A stretch of DNA of 64,000 nt from Halomicronema sp. CCY15110 (GTDB lineage Bacteria; Cyanobacteriota; Cyanobacteriia; Phormidesmidales; Phormidesmidaceae). The stretch lies in NCBI RefSeq assembly GCF_016888165.1, contig NZ_JACSWC010000320.1, forward strand, positions 1 through 64,000, read 5' to 3'. Each line of letters begins with the position of its first letter. Positions within the stretch are counted from its first letter, which is position 1. Below are positions 43,833 to 53,443 of this stretch, one piece after another. The position numbers and the translations under genes are program-made. The notes under the pieces were generated by a model that worked only from the letters and a program-made list of their open reading frames with translations, was not told the origin of the DNA and did no database searches.

Positions 43833-44746
43833 GAGGGTGTTTTAAAAGTCGGGCAATGAGTAAAAAAGCTTTCTCAGTGTAGGCTGCGAGTATTGATTTA
43901 CGGAGCCCTGAGAAAGCCAATGGTTAAAGAATATCCCAGCAACCTGAGCCGTGACCAATTTGACTTGTTCAGTGACCTGCCGCCGCCGGCCAAACCTGGG
44001 GGACGACCGCGTACGGTGGATGTCTATGCGGTGATTAATGCCATTCTGTATGTGTTGGTCGAAGAGGTGCGGTGGCGTGCCCTGCCGGGTGACTTTCCCC
44101 ATGGCAGACGGTGTATACGTACTTTCGCAACTGGCGCAAAGATGGCACCTGGCAACACATTCATGACCGGATGCGCGAATGGTATCGCATCGAGCAAGGT
44201 CGGCAGACGAGCCCGTCGGAAGCCGTTATTGATAGTCAAAGTGTCAAGAGCGCCGCTGGGGTAAACGATGCCGTCGGCTACGATGCCGGGAAACAGATTA
44301 AAGGACGGAAGCGCTTCTTGGCGGTCGAGACCCTGGGCTTGGTGATGGCGGTATTCGTCACGGCCGCGAGTACCCCGGAACGGGATGGGGCAAAAACCTT
44401 ATTGCAGCGGGTCACAGCCTTGGAGCCGCGTAGTATTCAACGCCTAGTGACAATTTGGGCGGACGGGGGCTTTAGGGGCGAGAATTTCTTGCGATGGGTG
44501 ATGGATACCTGTCGTTGGGTCGTGCCGGTGATGTTGCGTCCGAAGCAGACGAAAGGCTTTCAGGTGCTAAAAAAGCGGTGGGTGGTGGAGCGCACCTTTG
44601 GCTGGTTGATGCATTGTCGACGCCTAGTCCGCGATTATGAGCAGTTGCCAGAGACTTCGGAGACCTTCATCTACCTCGCCATGATCCGCATCATGGTCAG
44701 GCGCTTGGCATAAAATTTGACCCGCCAAAACTTTTAAAACACCCTC
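43833..44746 (+). mobile_element. IS5-family (IS427-like) insertion sequence
   Basis: 914 bp. The 17-bp perfect terminal inverted repeats are GAGGGTGTTTTAAAAGT (43833-43849) and ACTTTTAAAACACCCTC (44730-44746). They are flanked by TA at 43831-43832 and 44747-44748, consistent with a 2-bp target duplication. The length and two overlapping transposase frames fit the IS427 group. The ends are intact, so insertion is recent or the element is still mobile. Confidence 0.88.
43920..44713 (+). CDS. IS5-family DDE transposase in two overlapping frames
   Basis: Frame 1 starts at 43920 (MVKEYPSNLSRDQFDLFSDL) and covers the N-terminal helix-turn-helix part up to about LPGDFP. The rest continues in the -1 frame (ORF 44111-44713: VYTYFRNWRKDGTWQHIHD). 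The DDE residues lie in VIDSQSVKSA, WADGGFRG and VERTFGWL. The switch falls near TTTCCCC at 44094-44100. IS427-group elements commonly make a fused transposase by -1 frameshifting, so this need not be a mutation. Confidence 0.85.
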
Positions 44747-44964
44747 TAAAATGTATTTCCTACGCTTGTGTAATAGTGAGGGGCTGTTAACCCCTTACCG
44801 ATGCGTTATTTACCTACACAGCACTGAGGAGTCTATTTAGATCAGAACGTATTTTCCTGTAAAAACTGAGTGCCCATAGCTTTCTGCTAAATGGACAAAC
44901 AGTTTACCCATAAAGCTTTTGAGAAAAATGGGTTACCCAGGGAAATGATAACAATCAAGAGGGC

Positions 44965-45918
44965 CTACATCAGGTCCAGATCGCCTTGCACATCCAGTCG
45001 TTTGTAAGGGCTCAGCATCATGAAGCTTTCGGCCAATTGCTCCGCCGTATCGGGCGACACCCACCCCAATTGCTTGAGCAGATGCACCGCTACCGCATGT
45101 TTAGCTCGCTTGCTGCCATCCCGCACCTTGATCGCCAGGCCCATGCCTTGCCCTACACGACCAATGCATTGAATGCCCTCGGCCCCCGATTTGCTCACCA
45201 GTTCGCCTTCGGTGAGGCGCATCAGTTCAGTATCAAAAGCGCCCGGACCCGCCACCATTTCTGGATGATGGGTCATCGCCCGCACGATGCGCTCCATTTC
45301 CAGATTGTCGCCAGAGGCCAGCTTGGCGAACAGAATGGCCATTTGTCGCAACGGCATGAGATAGGTGGGTGCGCCGCAATCGTCGTGCGCTCCGATGAAC
45401 TCATCAGCAGGCATACTCAACAGCTCGGCCACGGTGTTCAAAATGAATTGCTGTAAAGGATGGTTGCGCTGCAAATAGCTAGCCAAGGGCCAGTTACGCT
45501 GCTGGCAGAGGGCCAACATCCCCGCATGTTTGCCCGAACAGTTGTGCTCTAGCGAGCTTTGCTTGCCGGCGGGCACCGGACACTGCAATTGGTTGGGTTC
45601 TAACTCGGCTTTCCAGAGAATGTGGAAAGCTTGGCGCACTTGTTCAATCCGGCCCTGGTGGGAAGCGCACATGATGGCCAGGTCGCGATCGTCTAGCTCA
45701 TAGCGTTCGAGGGTGCCCGCAGCGGCCACCGCCAACGCCTGAAAAGGTTTTAACGAAGAGCGAATGAAGGTAGCAGCATCACCATCGCCCGCTACGGACA
45801 AGATGCGGCCCCGGCTGTCACAGACGACGGCATGACCGATATGCACCGACTCAATAATGCCTTCGCGAAGGAGCTGAACTTCGAGTTCAGGAGATTGATA
45901 ACGTTTGGCCCTAGTCAT
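44965..45918 (-). CDS. L-asparaginase (AnsA/type II Rhizobium-like, PF06089)
   Basis: 317 residues from the ATG at 45918 (a GTG at 45933 would add five). It hydrolyses asparagine to aspartate and ammonia. Family motifs with the catalytic residues are SSLKPFQALAV, ASHQG, NCSGKHAGMLALC and AHDDCGAPTYLMPL. It differs from the classic E. coli AnsA/B fold and matches the beta-lactamase-like ReAV type. It lies 40 bp downstream of the CGLD27 gene and is probably co-transcribed. Confidence 0.88.
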   Translation of the reverse strand: MTRAKRYQSPELEVQLLREGIIESVHIGHAVVCDSRGRILSVAGDGDAATFIRSSLKPFQALAVAAAGTLERYELDDRDLAIMCASHQGRIEQVRQAFHILWKAELEPNQLQCPVPAGKQSSLEHNCSGKHAGMLALCQQRNWPLASYLQRNHPLQQFILNTVAELLSMPADEFIGAHDDCGAPTYLMPLRQMAILFAKLASGDNLEMERIVRAMTHHPEMVAGPGAFDTELMRLTEGELVSKSGAEGIQCIGRVGQGMGLAIKVRDGSKRAKHAVAVHLLKQLGWVSPDTAEQLAESFMMLSPYKRLDVQGDLDLM

Positions 45919-45958
45919 GGCTAAGACTCTCACATACAGAGGTCATAAAGGCAATGAA

Positions 45959-46450
45959 TTACAGAACTTTCCAAGCTATGACCAATGCTACTGCAATCCC
46001 CAGCAGCAAAGCCAACGTATTACGAACTCGCTGCAAGATGGGTTTGACCTGGTAATCCATAATGAGGCGATCGCGATTGAGCACCTCTTCCGGTTTGGGC
46101 CAAACGTGACCGTCATACCAGCCCGACTCTTCGTAGGGCACGGTGGCTTGTTGGAGACGCTGACCGATGTGCAGCCAACCGACATACAGCTGCGAGAGCG
46201 ATAGCATCGGCAAGATGAACGCGCCCGCCGCCGCCAGCAAACCAAAGGGTAAGGGATAGCGCCCGGGGGCATAGCTCGCACCCACCATCGGCCCCGTCAC
46301 CACCCAGCTCAGCAACCACAGGATCACGATGGGCTTGAGATAGCCGGTCAACTCTCGACGGCCCCAGGCGTAGAACCAGGAGTCGCGCATGTCTTCGTAT
46401 TGGTTAATGGGCAACTGTTCTGGTGGAACCGGGCAACGAGACTTAATCAC
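45959..46450 (-). CDS. CGLD27-family (DUF1230) membrane protein
   Basis: 163 residues, conserved in cyanobacteria, algae and plants. It starts with the family hallmark CPVPPEQLPINQYEDMRDSWFY and has three membrane helices (about 40-58, 70-90, 143-162). In algae and plants the family is linked to iron-deficiency responses, but its biochemical role is unknown. It is upstream of the asparaginase gene. Confidence 0.9.
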   Translation of the reverse strand: MIKSRCPVPPEQLPINQYEDMRDSWFYAWGRRELTGYLKPIVILWLLSWVVTGPMVGASYAPGRYPLPFGLLAAAGAFILPMLSLSQLYVGWLHIGQRLQQATVPYEESGWYDGHVWPKPEEVLNRDRLIMDYQVKPILQRVRNTLALLLGIAVALVIAWKVL

Positions 46451-46693
46451 AGCGCCAGTGAGTGCGTAAGAGTTACTTCGCTACCTTAACGTGAATTTTC
46501 AATGGTGAAAATTACTCGCCACCAGGCGAGAGATTAAGCAATTTTGATTGCGGGCAGGGGACGGCTGGGACGGTCTGACCACCCCTTCGCAATGAGCGTT
46601 GGATAAGTTGGAATCGCCGTCTCGGCTGTCCCAAGGCAGGCAAGATACCTGCCCTAGCAATTTGGATGTTATTGGCTCCTCATTCCTGAGCCT

Positions 46694-47284
46694 TTAGTCA
46701 GAGGGGGGCGACTTCAGGGGGTGTCCGGCCTGGCCAAAGATGTCCGTTTCCGCCGCGATCGCCGCTTCCGCTGCATCCACGTAACCAGCCTGGGCTTGGG
46801 GAAAGGCATCGCAATAGGGTACATAGGGCTTGATGTCCAGCACGGGGGTGCGATCTAAAAAGTCAATGCCCGCGACATGAATCACATTGCCTTCGACGCG
46901 GAGAAGGCGCGTGGCACTGAGGCCAAGGGGATTGGGGCGATGGGGGGCGCGGGTGGCCAAAGTGCCCCGCCGCACCCGTGGCCCGCGCGGCGGCATCACG
47001 GTGGGATTCCAATGTTGATTCAGATGCAGCCAGGCTATGACCCAGAGATAGTCAAAGCCAGCCAAGTCTTTGAGGGCGATCGCGGGCACGACATCCTCAA
47101 ACAGCTCAATGCGGGCGATCGCGGGCTCGTAGTCGGCGGGGGGATGGGAGAGCTGCGACTGGCGCGGCGTACCGTGGCGCTCGGTATAGGGCGATCGCAC
47201 CCAGCCAATGGGCTGTAGGGTCACCGTCTGCGGCCAATCGACCGACTCGATATAGTCCTTGGGCGGTAGTTTGGGCATGGCCAT
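46694..47284 (-). CDS. trmO: TrmO-type tRNA (t6A37) N6-methyltransferase
   Basis: 196 residues of the TsaA/YaeB/VirR-like family, which methylates t6A37 in tRNA-Thr to m6t6A using SAM. The motifs are LQPIGWVRSPYTERHGTPRQ, GTLATRAPHRPNPLGLS and TPVLDIKPYVPY. The C-terminal extension is short. It is divergent from the two-component genes at 47407. Two small hairpins (46515-46530 and 46635-46653) follow downstream. Confidence 0.92.
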   Translation of the reverse strand: MAMPKLPPKDYIESVDWPQTVTLQPIGWVRSPYTERHGTPRQSQLSHPPADYEPAIARIELFEDVVPAIALKDLAGFDYLWVIAWLHLNQHWNPTVMPPRGPRVRRGTLATRAPHRPNPLGLSATRLLRVEGNVIHVAGIDFLDRTPVLDIKPYVPYCDAFPQAQAGYVDAAEAAIAAETDIFGQAGHPLKSPPSD

Positions 47285-47406
47285 CCACAGATCGACATCT
47301 GCCCTTTAGCATAGGGCTAGAATTGAGCCGACTGTGGCTGCACCGAGCGCCCACCCAGCCCCTGCGTCACTGCCCCGTTCAACGAGTTCTGGCTTGAGTA
47401 ACCCCC

Positions 47407-48120
47407 ATGGACATTCTGGTTGTCGAAGATGAACAAGAAATCGCCCATCTGATCCAGCTGTATTTGGAAAAAGAAGGCTTCACCGTCCACCTGTGTCACC
47501 ACGGTGCCCAAGCGGTGCACATGGCGCAGACGGTTCAGCCCGATGTGGTGGTGCTAGACCTGATGCTGCCAGGACTCGATGGCTTAGAGGTCTGTGCCCG
47601 CATCCGCCAACAGCCCGGCGAAAAAGATCCTTACATTATGATGGTGACCGCCAAAGGGGAAGAGCTCGATCGCATCATTGGCCTCTCCACCGGGGCCGAC
47701 GATTATTTAGTGAAGCCCTTCAGTCCCCGTGAACTGGTGGCGCGGGTGCGGGCGCTGCTGCGTCGCAGTCTCCGCCAGGGCGGCCAATCCCCCCAGTTGC
47801 AAAGTCCCCATTTCCAGATTGATCCCCAACAGCGGGAAGCGGTGCGATCGCAACCCGGCAGTGACCCCGAAATGCTTTCCCTCACCACGCTGGAATTTGA
47901 CCTGCTCGCTACGTTTGTCAGCTATCCGGGGCGGGTGTGGACCCGCCCACAACTCATTGAAAAACTCTGGGGTGACGACTTTTACGGCGACGAACGCATT
48001 GTCGATGCCCATGTGGCGCGCCTGCGCAAAAAGGTAGAGCCCGATGCGGCCCACCCGACGTTTATCAAAACCGTGATCGGCGTGGGCTACAAATTTGAAG
48101 ACGAGCCGGATGTCGTATGA
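47407..48120 (+). CDS. OmpR/PhoB-family response regulator
   Basis: 237 residues. The receiver domain (1-118) has the acidic pocket Glu7/Asp8, phosphoacceptor Asp51 (VVVLDLMLPG) and the conserved Lys in LVKPFSPRE. A winged-helix DNA-binding domain follows (about 135-233: LTTLEFDLLATFVSYPGRVW, then IVDAHVARLRKK and FIKTVIGVGYKF). Its last four bases overlap the start of the sensor kinase (ATGA), so the two are translated together and form a two-component pair. The target signal is not shown by the sequence. Confidence 0.94.
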   Translation: MDILVVEDEQEIAHLIQLYLEKEGFTVHLCHHGAQAVHMAQTVQPDVVVLDLMLPGLDGLEVCARIRQQPGEKDPYIMMVTAKGEELDRIIGLSTGADDYLVKPFSPRELVARVRALLRRSLRQGGQSPQLQSPHFQIDPQQREAVRSQPGSDPEMLSLTTLEFDLLATFVSYPGRVWTRPQLIEKLWGDDFYGDERIVDAHVARLRKKVEPDAAHPTFIKTVIGVGYKFEDEPDVV

Positions 48121-49259
48121 GTAAACCCAGCCTGCGCAGTCGCCTATTTCGTGCTCAGCTGATCGTACTGGCGATCGGCATGCTGACCCTGACGACTGTG
48201 GGCTGGCTATATACCCCGCGCATTTTTGTGTTGCGGCTGCGGCGAGTCGAAATGGGCAGTTTTCGGGCCGCACAAATTCAGGGCCAACTGGTCGATGTGT
48301 TTCAGTTCGCCTGGGGTCGGGGCATGTTGTGGGCGGCGTTAGTGGGGGGCATTTCAGCTAGTTCCCTGAGCTACTGGATGTCCAAACGCATCATCGAACC
48401 GCTGTTGGAAATGGAGGAAATTACGGGGGCGTTTGCGGCGGGTGATTTGGATCGGCGGCTACCCGAATATGAAATTCTGGAACTCACACGCCTGGCTCAC
48501 AGCGTTAACCACATGGCCGCTGATATTCAGAGCGTGGAGCAGCGACGGCGCGATTTAGTCAGCGACCTGTCCCACGAACTTCGCACCCCGTTGACGATTC
48601 TCAAGGGTTATTTAGAGGGGATGGCCGACGGCACGATCGCCCCGGATCCGGTGGTGTACGAACGCCTCGCGCGGGAAACCCAGCGGCTGCAACGGTTGGT
48701 CAACGACTTGCAGGAACTGTCGCAGCTAGAGTCGGGCTATTTACCGATTCATCCGCAGCCGACTGATCTGCGAGAGCTTCTGAATTACGTCGTGCGCCGA
48801 TTTGCCGACCAACAACTGCCCGACGCGCCTGTCCAGATTCAGCTCGATGTCCCGCCAAAGTTGCCGTTAGCCCAGGCTGATGCCGAACGCATTGAGCAAG
48901 TAATGGTGAATCTTTTGAGCAATGCTTTACGTCATACTCAGGAGGGCACGGTCAGGGTGAGTGCAAAAAGTGAGGCCAAACAACTGTGGGTCGAGATCGC
49001 CGACACCGGGCCGGGGATCGCCCCCGAAGATGTGCCCCACGTCTTCGATCGCTTTTGGCGGGCCGATCGCTCTCGAGATCGCGTCTCTGGCGGCACAGGC
49101 ATTGGACTCACCATTTGTCGTCGTTTGATCGAGCTACACGGCGGGCATATTGAGGTAGAAAGCGCGATCGGTCAGGGCAGCATCTTCCGGTTTAATTTGC
49201 CCATCGCCTCAGCGATCGCCGCGCCGACGGCTCCCCCACTTCACGAAGAAACCGTGTAA
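48117..49259 (+). CDS. Sensor histidine kinase
   Basis: 380 residues: two membrane helices (about 15-33 and 67-88) with a short outside loop of about 33 residues, HAMP (89-143), the dimerisation/phosphoacceptor helix with SHELRTP (His153) and an ATPase domain with N, G1 and G2 boxes (VNLLSNALRHT, DTGPGIAPED, GGTGIGLTI). The tiny sensor loop suggests sensing within the membrane or through a partner. Translationally coupled to the upstream regulator. Confidence 0.94.
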   Translation: MSKPSLRSRLFRAQLIVLAIGMLTLTTVGWLYTPRIFVLRLRRVEMGSFRAAQIQGQLVDVFQFAWGRGMLWAALVGGISASSLSYWMSKRIIEPLLEMEEITGAFAAGDLDRRLPEYEILELTRLAHSVNHMAADIQSVEQRRRDLVSDLSHELRTPLTILKGYLEGMADGTIAPDPVVYERLARETQRLQRLVNDLQELSQLESGYLPIHPQPTDLRELLNYVVRRFADQQLPDAPVQIQLDVPPKLPLAQADAERIEQVMVNLLSNALRHTQEGTVRVSAKSEAKQLWVEIADTGPGIAPEDVPHVFDRFWRADRSRDRVSGGTGIGLTICRRLIELHGGHIEVESAIGQGSIFRFNLPIASAIAAPTAPPLHEETV

Positions 49260-49310
49260 TCTGTGGAAGCCTACCCGGTGAGATAACCCAGACACCTTGG
49301 CCACTCCGAT

Positions 49311-50441
49311 ATGACTATCCAGGATTCACCACTGCAACTATCGGATTATCGAGGCGCTGCCCAGCGTTCCGCACGTCGTCGTCAGCTCCATAAGCCGGGA
49401 CATATGTTTCGGGAGCGTTACCGCATTGTCAAAGTGCTGGCAGCGGGCGGCTTTGGCGTCACCTATCTGGCCCAAGACGGCGGCATTCCGGGCAGTCCCC
49501 TCTGTGTCATCAAACAGCTCTGCCCCAAGGTCAGTAACCCCCTCTCGCTAGAGCGGGCCAAACGGCGCTTTCGCAAAGAGGCCAAAGTCTTAGCCAAGGT
49601 CGGCAGCCATTCCCAGATTCCCCGACTCCTGGACTATTTCACCATTAACGACGGCTTTTACCTGGTGCAGGAATATGTGCCAGGGCAGGTTTTGACGCGG
49701 GAAGTGCGCCGGGATGGCGTGCAGAGCGAACGGGAAGTTAAGCAGTTTTTGCGAGAAATTTTGCCCGTAGTGAAATTTATCCACCGCTGCAAGATCATTC
49801 ATCGCGATATCAAACCCCCGAATATTATTCGCTGCGTGGATGATGGCCGCCTCGTCCTGATCGACTTTGGCGCGGTGCGCGAATGCCTTGGCGATTTGGG
49901 TGAGGGCGGCTATCAGATTCCGATTACGCAGTTTGTCGGCACACCGGGGTTTGCTCCCCCCGAGCAGCAGGCTTTGCGGCCCACCTATGCCAGCGATATT
50001 TATGCCTTGGGCATGACCTGTCTCTTTCTATTAACTGGCAAAACACCGATCGAATTCGACTCTGATCCCAAAACGGGAGCCATTTTGTGGCGGCATCTCG
50101 TAGAGGTGAGCGACCATTTTGGGGCCGTTTTGACCAAGATGCTCTGTCCCGATGTGGCGGATCGCTATGAGTCGGTGGAGGCGGTCATGCGGGCGCTGCT
50201 CCTGGAGGAGCATTTTGACGACCTGGCTCCGGGGCTCAGCTATCAGCCGCGGACAACAACTGCCGCTGCTCCCCAAGATTCAGAGTTGGGGGCGGTAGAG
50301 GGATATTTAACGCCGATTCAACGGCAGGCGATCGCGATTCGCCGATGGCGCACCCGCCATCACAAAGCCGATTCTCAGGCGTTTCCCAACACGGGCTTTT
50401 CGATGAACACGAGTTCGGCCTCCCCCGGCCGCAACTTTTGA
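49311..50441 (+). CDS. Serine/threonine protein kinase
   Basis: 376 residues. The kinase domain (about 37-300) is intact: Gly-rich loop LAAGGFGVTYL, Lys68 (CVIKQL), catalytic HRDIKPPN (Asp166), IDFG (Asp185) and a GTPGFAPPEQ activation-loop end. The C-terminal 70 residues are basic and unstructured, and no repeat or membrane segment follows. The type is common in cyanobacteria (Spk/Pkn2 family). It lies 51 bp after the histidine kinase on the same strand and may be co-expressed. Confidence 0.93.
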   Translation: MTIQDSPLQLSDYRGAAQRSARRRQLHKPGHMFRERYRIVKVLAAGGFGVTYLAQDGGIPGSPLCVIKQLCPKVSNPLSLERAKRRFRKEAKVLAKVGSHSQIPRLLDYFTINDGFYLVQEYVPGQVLTREVRRDGVQSEREVKQFLREILPVVKFIHRCKIIHRDIKPPNIIRCVDDGRLVLIDFGAVRECLGDLGEGGYQIPITQFVGTPGFAPPEQQALRPTYASDIYALGMTCLFLLTGKTPIEFDSDPKTGAILWRHLVEVSDHFGAVLTKMLCPDVADRYESVEAVMRALLLEEHFDDLAPGLSYQPRTTTAAAPQDSELGAVEGYLTPIQRQAIAIRRWRTRHHKADSQAFPNTGFSMNTSSASPGRNF

Positions 50442-50459
50442 GGCTGGATGCGGCAACCT

Positions 50460-50488
50460 GGGTGTAGTCAATCGGGGTGTAGTCAATC
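50460..50488. repeat. Short direct repeat, two copies
   Basis: GGGTGTAGTCAATC at 50460-50473 and 50475-50488, with a partial third start (AGGGTGATCAA). It lies between the convergent kinase and hydrolase genes and overlaps the hydrolase 3' end. Confidence 0.6.
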
Positions 50489-51421
50489 AGGGTGATCAAC
50501 AGCGGTCGCAGGGGACGTTGGTGAAGCCGTTAACCAGGCTAAGATGAGCCGATTGATGAGCGCCGGATCTTCGTCATAGGCACAATGCCCGAGGTTGGGA
50601 ATGACTTGTAGGGTCACCTGGGAATTGAGGGGCGCAAGTTGCCGCCCCCAGGCGAGGGGAATCACCCGATCTGCCTCACCCCACAGCAGCAGGGTGGGCA
50701 TTGTGAGCTGCGGCACCAATTGCTTGGTTTCCGGAGTGAATTGGATTTCCGTGCGCGATCGCACCAAATAACACAGGGTGCGGGCCGCGCCCCGGTCTGC
50801 CGTCGGCTGCACAAACTGCTGCACCAGCGCCTCATCCACGCGATCGCGTTCTTGATAGATCCCCCGCAAAGCGCCCCGAATCACCCCCGGACGGCGAAAG
50901 ATTTGAAAAATGGGGCGAATCAGTAACGGCGTCGAAAAGAGCCGTTCCGCCCCGCGCGAAACCGCTTCAATCCAACCTGATAGCAACTCTTCGCGGGCGG
51001 CGGGCAAAGTGAGCAACACCAACCGCTCCACCATCTCTGGCGTTTTGACCGCCGTGTGCAAGGCCACCAACGCCCCCAAAGAGTGTCCCACCAGGGCCAC
51101 AGGTTGCCCAATCCAGGCTTGCCAAAAGGCTTGCACCTGGGCACTCCACAGGTCGGTATTAAAGATCGTGGCCGCCTTTTGAGAATCGCCAAACCCCAGC
51201 AGATCCAGGGCATACACAGTACGGTTTTGGGCCAGCTCAGGCAGATTGTCGCGCCACTGGGCCAGACTTGCCCCAAACCCGTGGAGCAGCAGCAGCGGGG
51301 GTAACTCTACCTGGGGCGATCGCGCGGGCATGACCAAATAGCGAATGCGCCAGCCCCGCCAATACCAATAGCGGTGCTGGGCCATGGGGGGTTCTGTGAA
51401 AGTTGGGACTGCTAGAGTCAT
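50483..51421 (-). CDS. Alpha/beta-hydrolase fold protein
   Basis: 312 residues. Oxyanion motif LLLHGFGAS (about 44-52), nucleophile elbow GHSLG (Ser114), acid in LLLWGEADRVIP and catalytic His in NLGHCAYDE (about 281). A cap of helices lies between about 140 and 225. The family is widespread in cyanobacteria and plastids, and the substrate is unknown. It is 29 bp downstream of the MscS gene on the same strand. Confidence 0.88.
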   Translation of the reverse strand: MTLAVPTFTEPPMAQHRYWYWRGWRIRYLVMPARSPQVELPPLLLLHGFGASLAQWRDNLPELAQNRTVYALDLLGFGDSQKAATIFNTDLWSAQVQAFWQAWIGQPVALVGHSLGALVALHTAVKTPEMVERLVLLTLPAAREELLSGWIEAVSRGAERLFSTPLLIRPIFQIFRRPGVIRGALRGIYQERDRVDEALVQQFVQPTADRGAARTLCYLVRSRTEIQFTPETKQLVPQLTMPTLLLWGEADRVIPLAWGRQLAPLNSQVTLQVIPNLGHCAYDEDPALINRLILAWLTASPTSPATAVDHPD

Positions 51422-51450
51422 AGTGGCTACCTGAGGGAGCGGGGATACTT

Positions 51451-53361
51451 TTAGCCGTCGGCGGCGACATCAATGGCACTGTCAGCGGTCGTTGGGCCAG
51501 CGATCGCCGTGTGCTCGTGGCCATTCATCATGACTCGGCTGGGGGCCAGGGGGCCCGACAATTGCACCACCTGTTGGGGCACTCCCAAAGGAATCTCGGC
51601 AGTTTCAAACGCTAATTTCAAGCGGCGACGATATTCTCGCGCCACATCCCACTGTTTCAGCGGTTGCGTCTTGATCCAAATGCGAATGGTGGCCCCAGCG
51701 TGGGTCAAATCATCCACCCCCAACAACAACGGCGGCTCTAAAATCAGCGACCCCCAAATCTCATCCTGCTTCATCAAGATCGCTTCATCTTCCACCAGTT
51801 GCAAAGCCTGATTAATATCAGCAGTCAATCCCACGGGAATCATCAAGTCAACCTGTGACCATTCCTTGGACAGATTTTGCACGACGGTAATCTGACTGTT
51901 GGGAATGGTAATGAGTTGCCCATCCGTGGCCCGCAATTGCGTGATGCGCAGGTTCATCGTTTCGACAAACCCCGACATCGCCCCCACCGTAATCACATCG
52001 CCGACACCATACTGGTCTTCGACCAAGACTAAAAAGCCGTTGATGATGTCTTTGATCAAGCTCTGGGAGGCAAACGAGATCGCAAAACCAATCAAACCAG
52101 CACCAGCTACCAAGGGACCGATGCGCACACCCAGCCAGCTCAAAATGATTAAGGCTGCAATACCCACAATGACCACCGCCACCACGCCTTTAATCACTTG
52201 AGAAAAGGTCGATAGTCGCAAAATTAAGCGCTGCGATCGCTCCAAATGCGCCTCGGTGCGGCCTTGGAACATTAAAAAGAGTCGGTCAATCCACAGACTG
52301 GCTAACTGAATCATGACGTAGGCCAACACCCCCGCCAACACCAATCGCATCGGTAACCGCATCAAATCCACAATGAGCGGTTGCAACCAGCGAGTGTAAG
52401 GAAAAAAGCCCAGCACCACCAGCCCACTGGTAATCCACAGAAACACCTGGGAAATCTGGAGCGCTTCGCGGATAATCCCGAGACTACTAATTCGCTGCTT
52501 GGTCAATAGCGTGGTGCGCATGTGATTCACATTGCCCAACGCCGCTAATGACCTGGCTTCGGAGTCGGGCGATCGCCCCGGGGATGAGGCTCCCTGCTTG
52601 AGCGCTCGCCGCCGCCCGTTCACCTGACGGGCAAAATGACTAATGGCAAAACTCGCCAGCAGCGTCAGCAACAACGTCGCCAGCGCCCAGCGCACCTGCC
52701 GCCACAAAAATTCGGGCTGACGCTGCTGAAAATAGCGAGTTAGTGCCTCCTCGACGTCATTCATGATTTGTCGAGCCCGCAAGGTCAGACTATTCGCCCC
52801 GTTCAGACGCGCATCCAGGTAGGTCACCGTCATCAGCATTTGCCCATTGACGTAAATGACCGGTTGATTGCTCTCTTGATCAATTTCGTAAGACACCGTT
52901 AAGGCATCAGGATTATCGGCCCGCAAAAAATCCGCGGCGATCTGTTCCAACTCATTTTCAATGGCGGTTGCCCGCTCCAGGGCACTCAGAGTTTCTTCAT
53001 TATTAATGGGGGCCGCCACCTGAAATAAAGTGCGGCCGTCAAGGTGAATAGACGCAATATCAGACTGCTCAGCTTGACTATCCGTAAACCATCCCCGGAT
53101 TTGATGTGGCGTCCACGTTTGCAGAGGGTTAATGACCGGATTTTGCGATGGCGGCACGAGAAGCGGATCTGTAGCCGCCGGGGGAGCTTCGGGGGCGGTC
53201 TCCGGCGGTGCTGCGGTCTCGCCAGGGGCAGCAACCTCATTCGGTACCGCGATGGGCATGGCGATCGTCCAACACCCCAGTCCTAAGAGCAAGCCTGCAA
53301 GGCCCTGTATCAGGCGTCGGCGCAGCGATCGCAGCCGAATTAATCGACGGAAATTCTTCAA
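51451..53361 (-). CDS. MscS-family mechanosensitive ion channel
   Basis: 636 residues with a TTG start (MKNFRRLIRLRSLRRR) and a signal or anchor helix (18-40), a periplasmic domain of about 170 residues, then five membrane helices (about 225 to 440). The MscS pore-lining helix and neck read GLIGFAISFASQSLIKDIIN, followed by GVGDVI and a beta-rich cytoplasmic domain. It releases osmolytes or ions on osmotic downshock. The long N-terminal periplasmic part makes it a YnaI/plant-like larger member. Confidence 0.9.
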   Translation of the reverse strand: MKNFRRLIRLRSLRRRLIQGLAGLLLGLGCWTIAMPIAVPNEVAAPGETAAPPETAPEAPPAATDPLLVPPSQNPVINPLQTWTPHQIRGWFTDSQAEQSDIASIHLDGRTLFQVAAPINNEETLSALERATAIENELEQIAADFLRADNPDALTVSYEIDQESNQPVIYVNGQMLMTVTYLDARLNGANSLTLRARQIMNDVEEALTRYFQQRQPEFLWRQVRWALATLLLTLLASFAISHFARQVNGRRRALKQGASSPGRSPDSEARSLAALGNVNHMRTTLLTKQRISSLGIIREALQISQVFLWITSGLVVLGFFPYTRWLQPLIVDLMRLPMRLVLAGVLAYVMIQLASLWIDRLFLMFQGRTEAHLERSQRLILRLSTFSQVIKGVVAVVIVGIAALIILSWLGVRIGPLVAGAGLIGFAISFASQSLIKDIINGFLVLVEDQYGVGDVITVGAMSGFVETMNLRITQLRATDGQLITIPNSQITVVQNLSKEWSQVDLMIPVGLTADINQALQLVEDEAILMKQDEIWGSLILEPPLLLGVDDLTHAGATIRIWIKTQPLKQWDVAREYRRRLKLAFETAEIPLGVPQQVVQLSGPLAPSRVMMNGHEHTAIAGPTTADSAIDVAADG

Positions 53362-53443
53362 GATTCTGCCACCTCCTCACACACTCCCCTTTACAATATC
53401 GATACAACTCTAAACTGCATGTTACTCACGACGGACTTTAGCT

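Noticed and set aside
44094-44110. Inactivating frameshift in the transposase
   Set aside because: IS427-group elements normally use two overlapping frames, and both parts and the ends are intact, so programmed frameshifting is the simpler reading.
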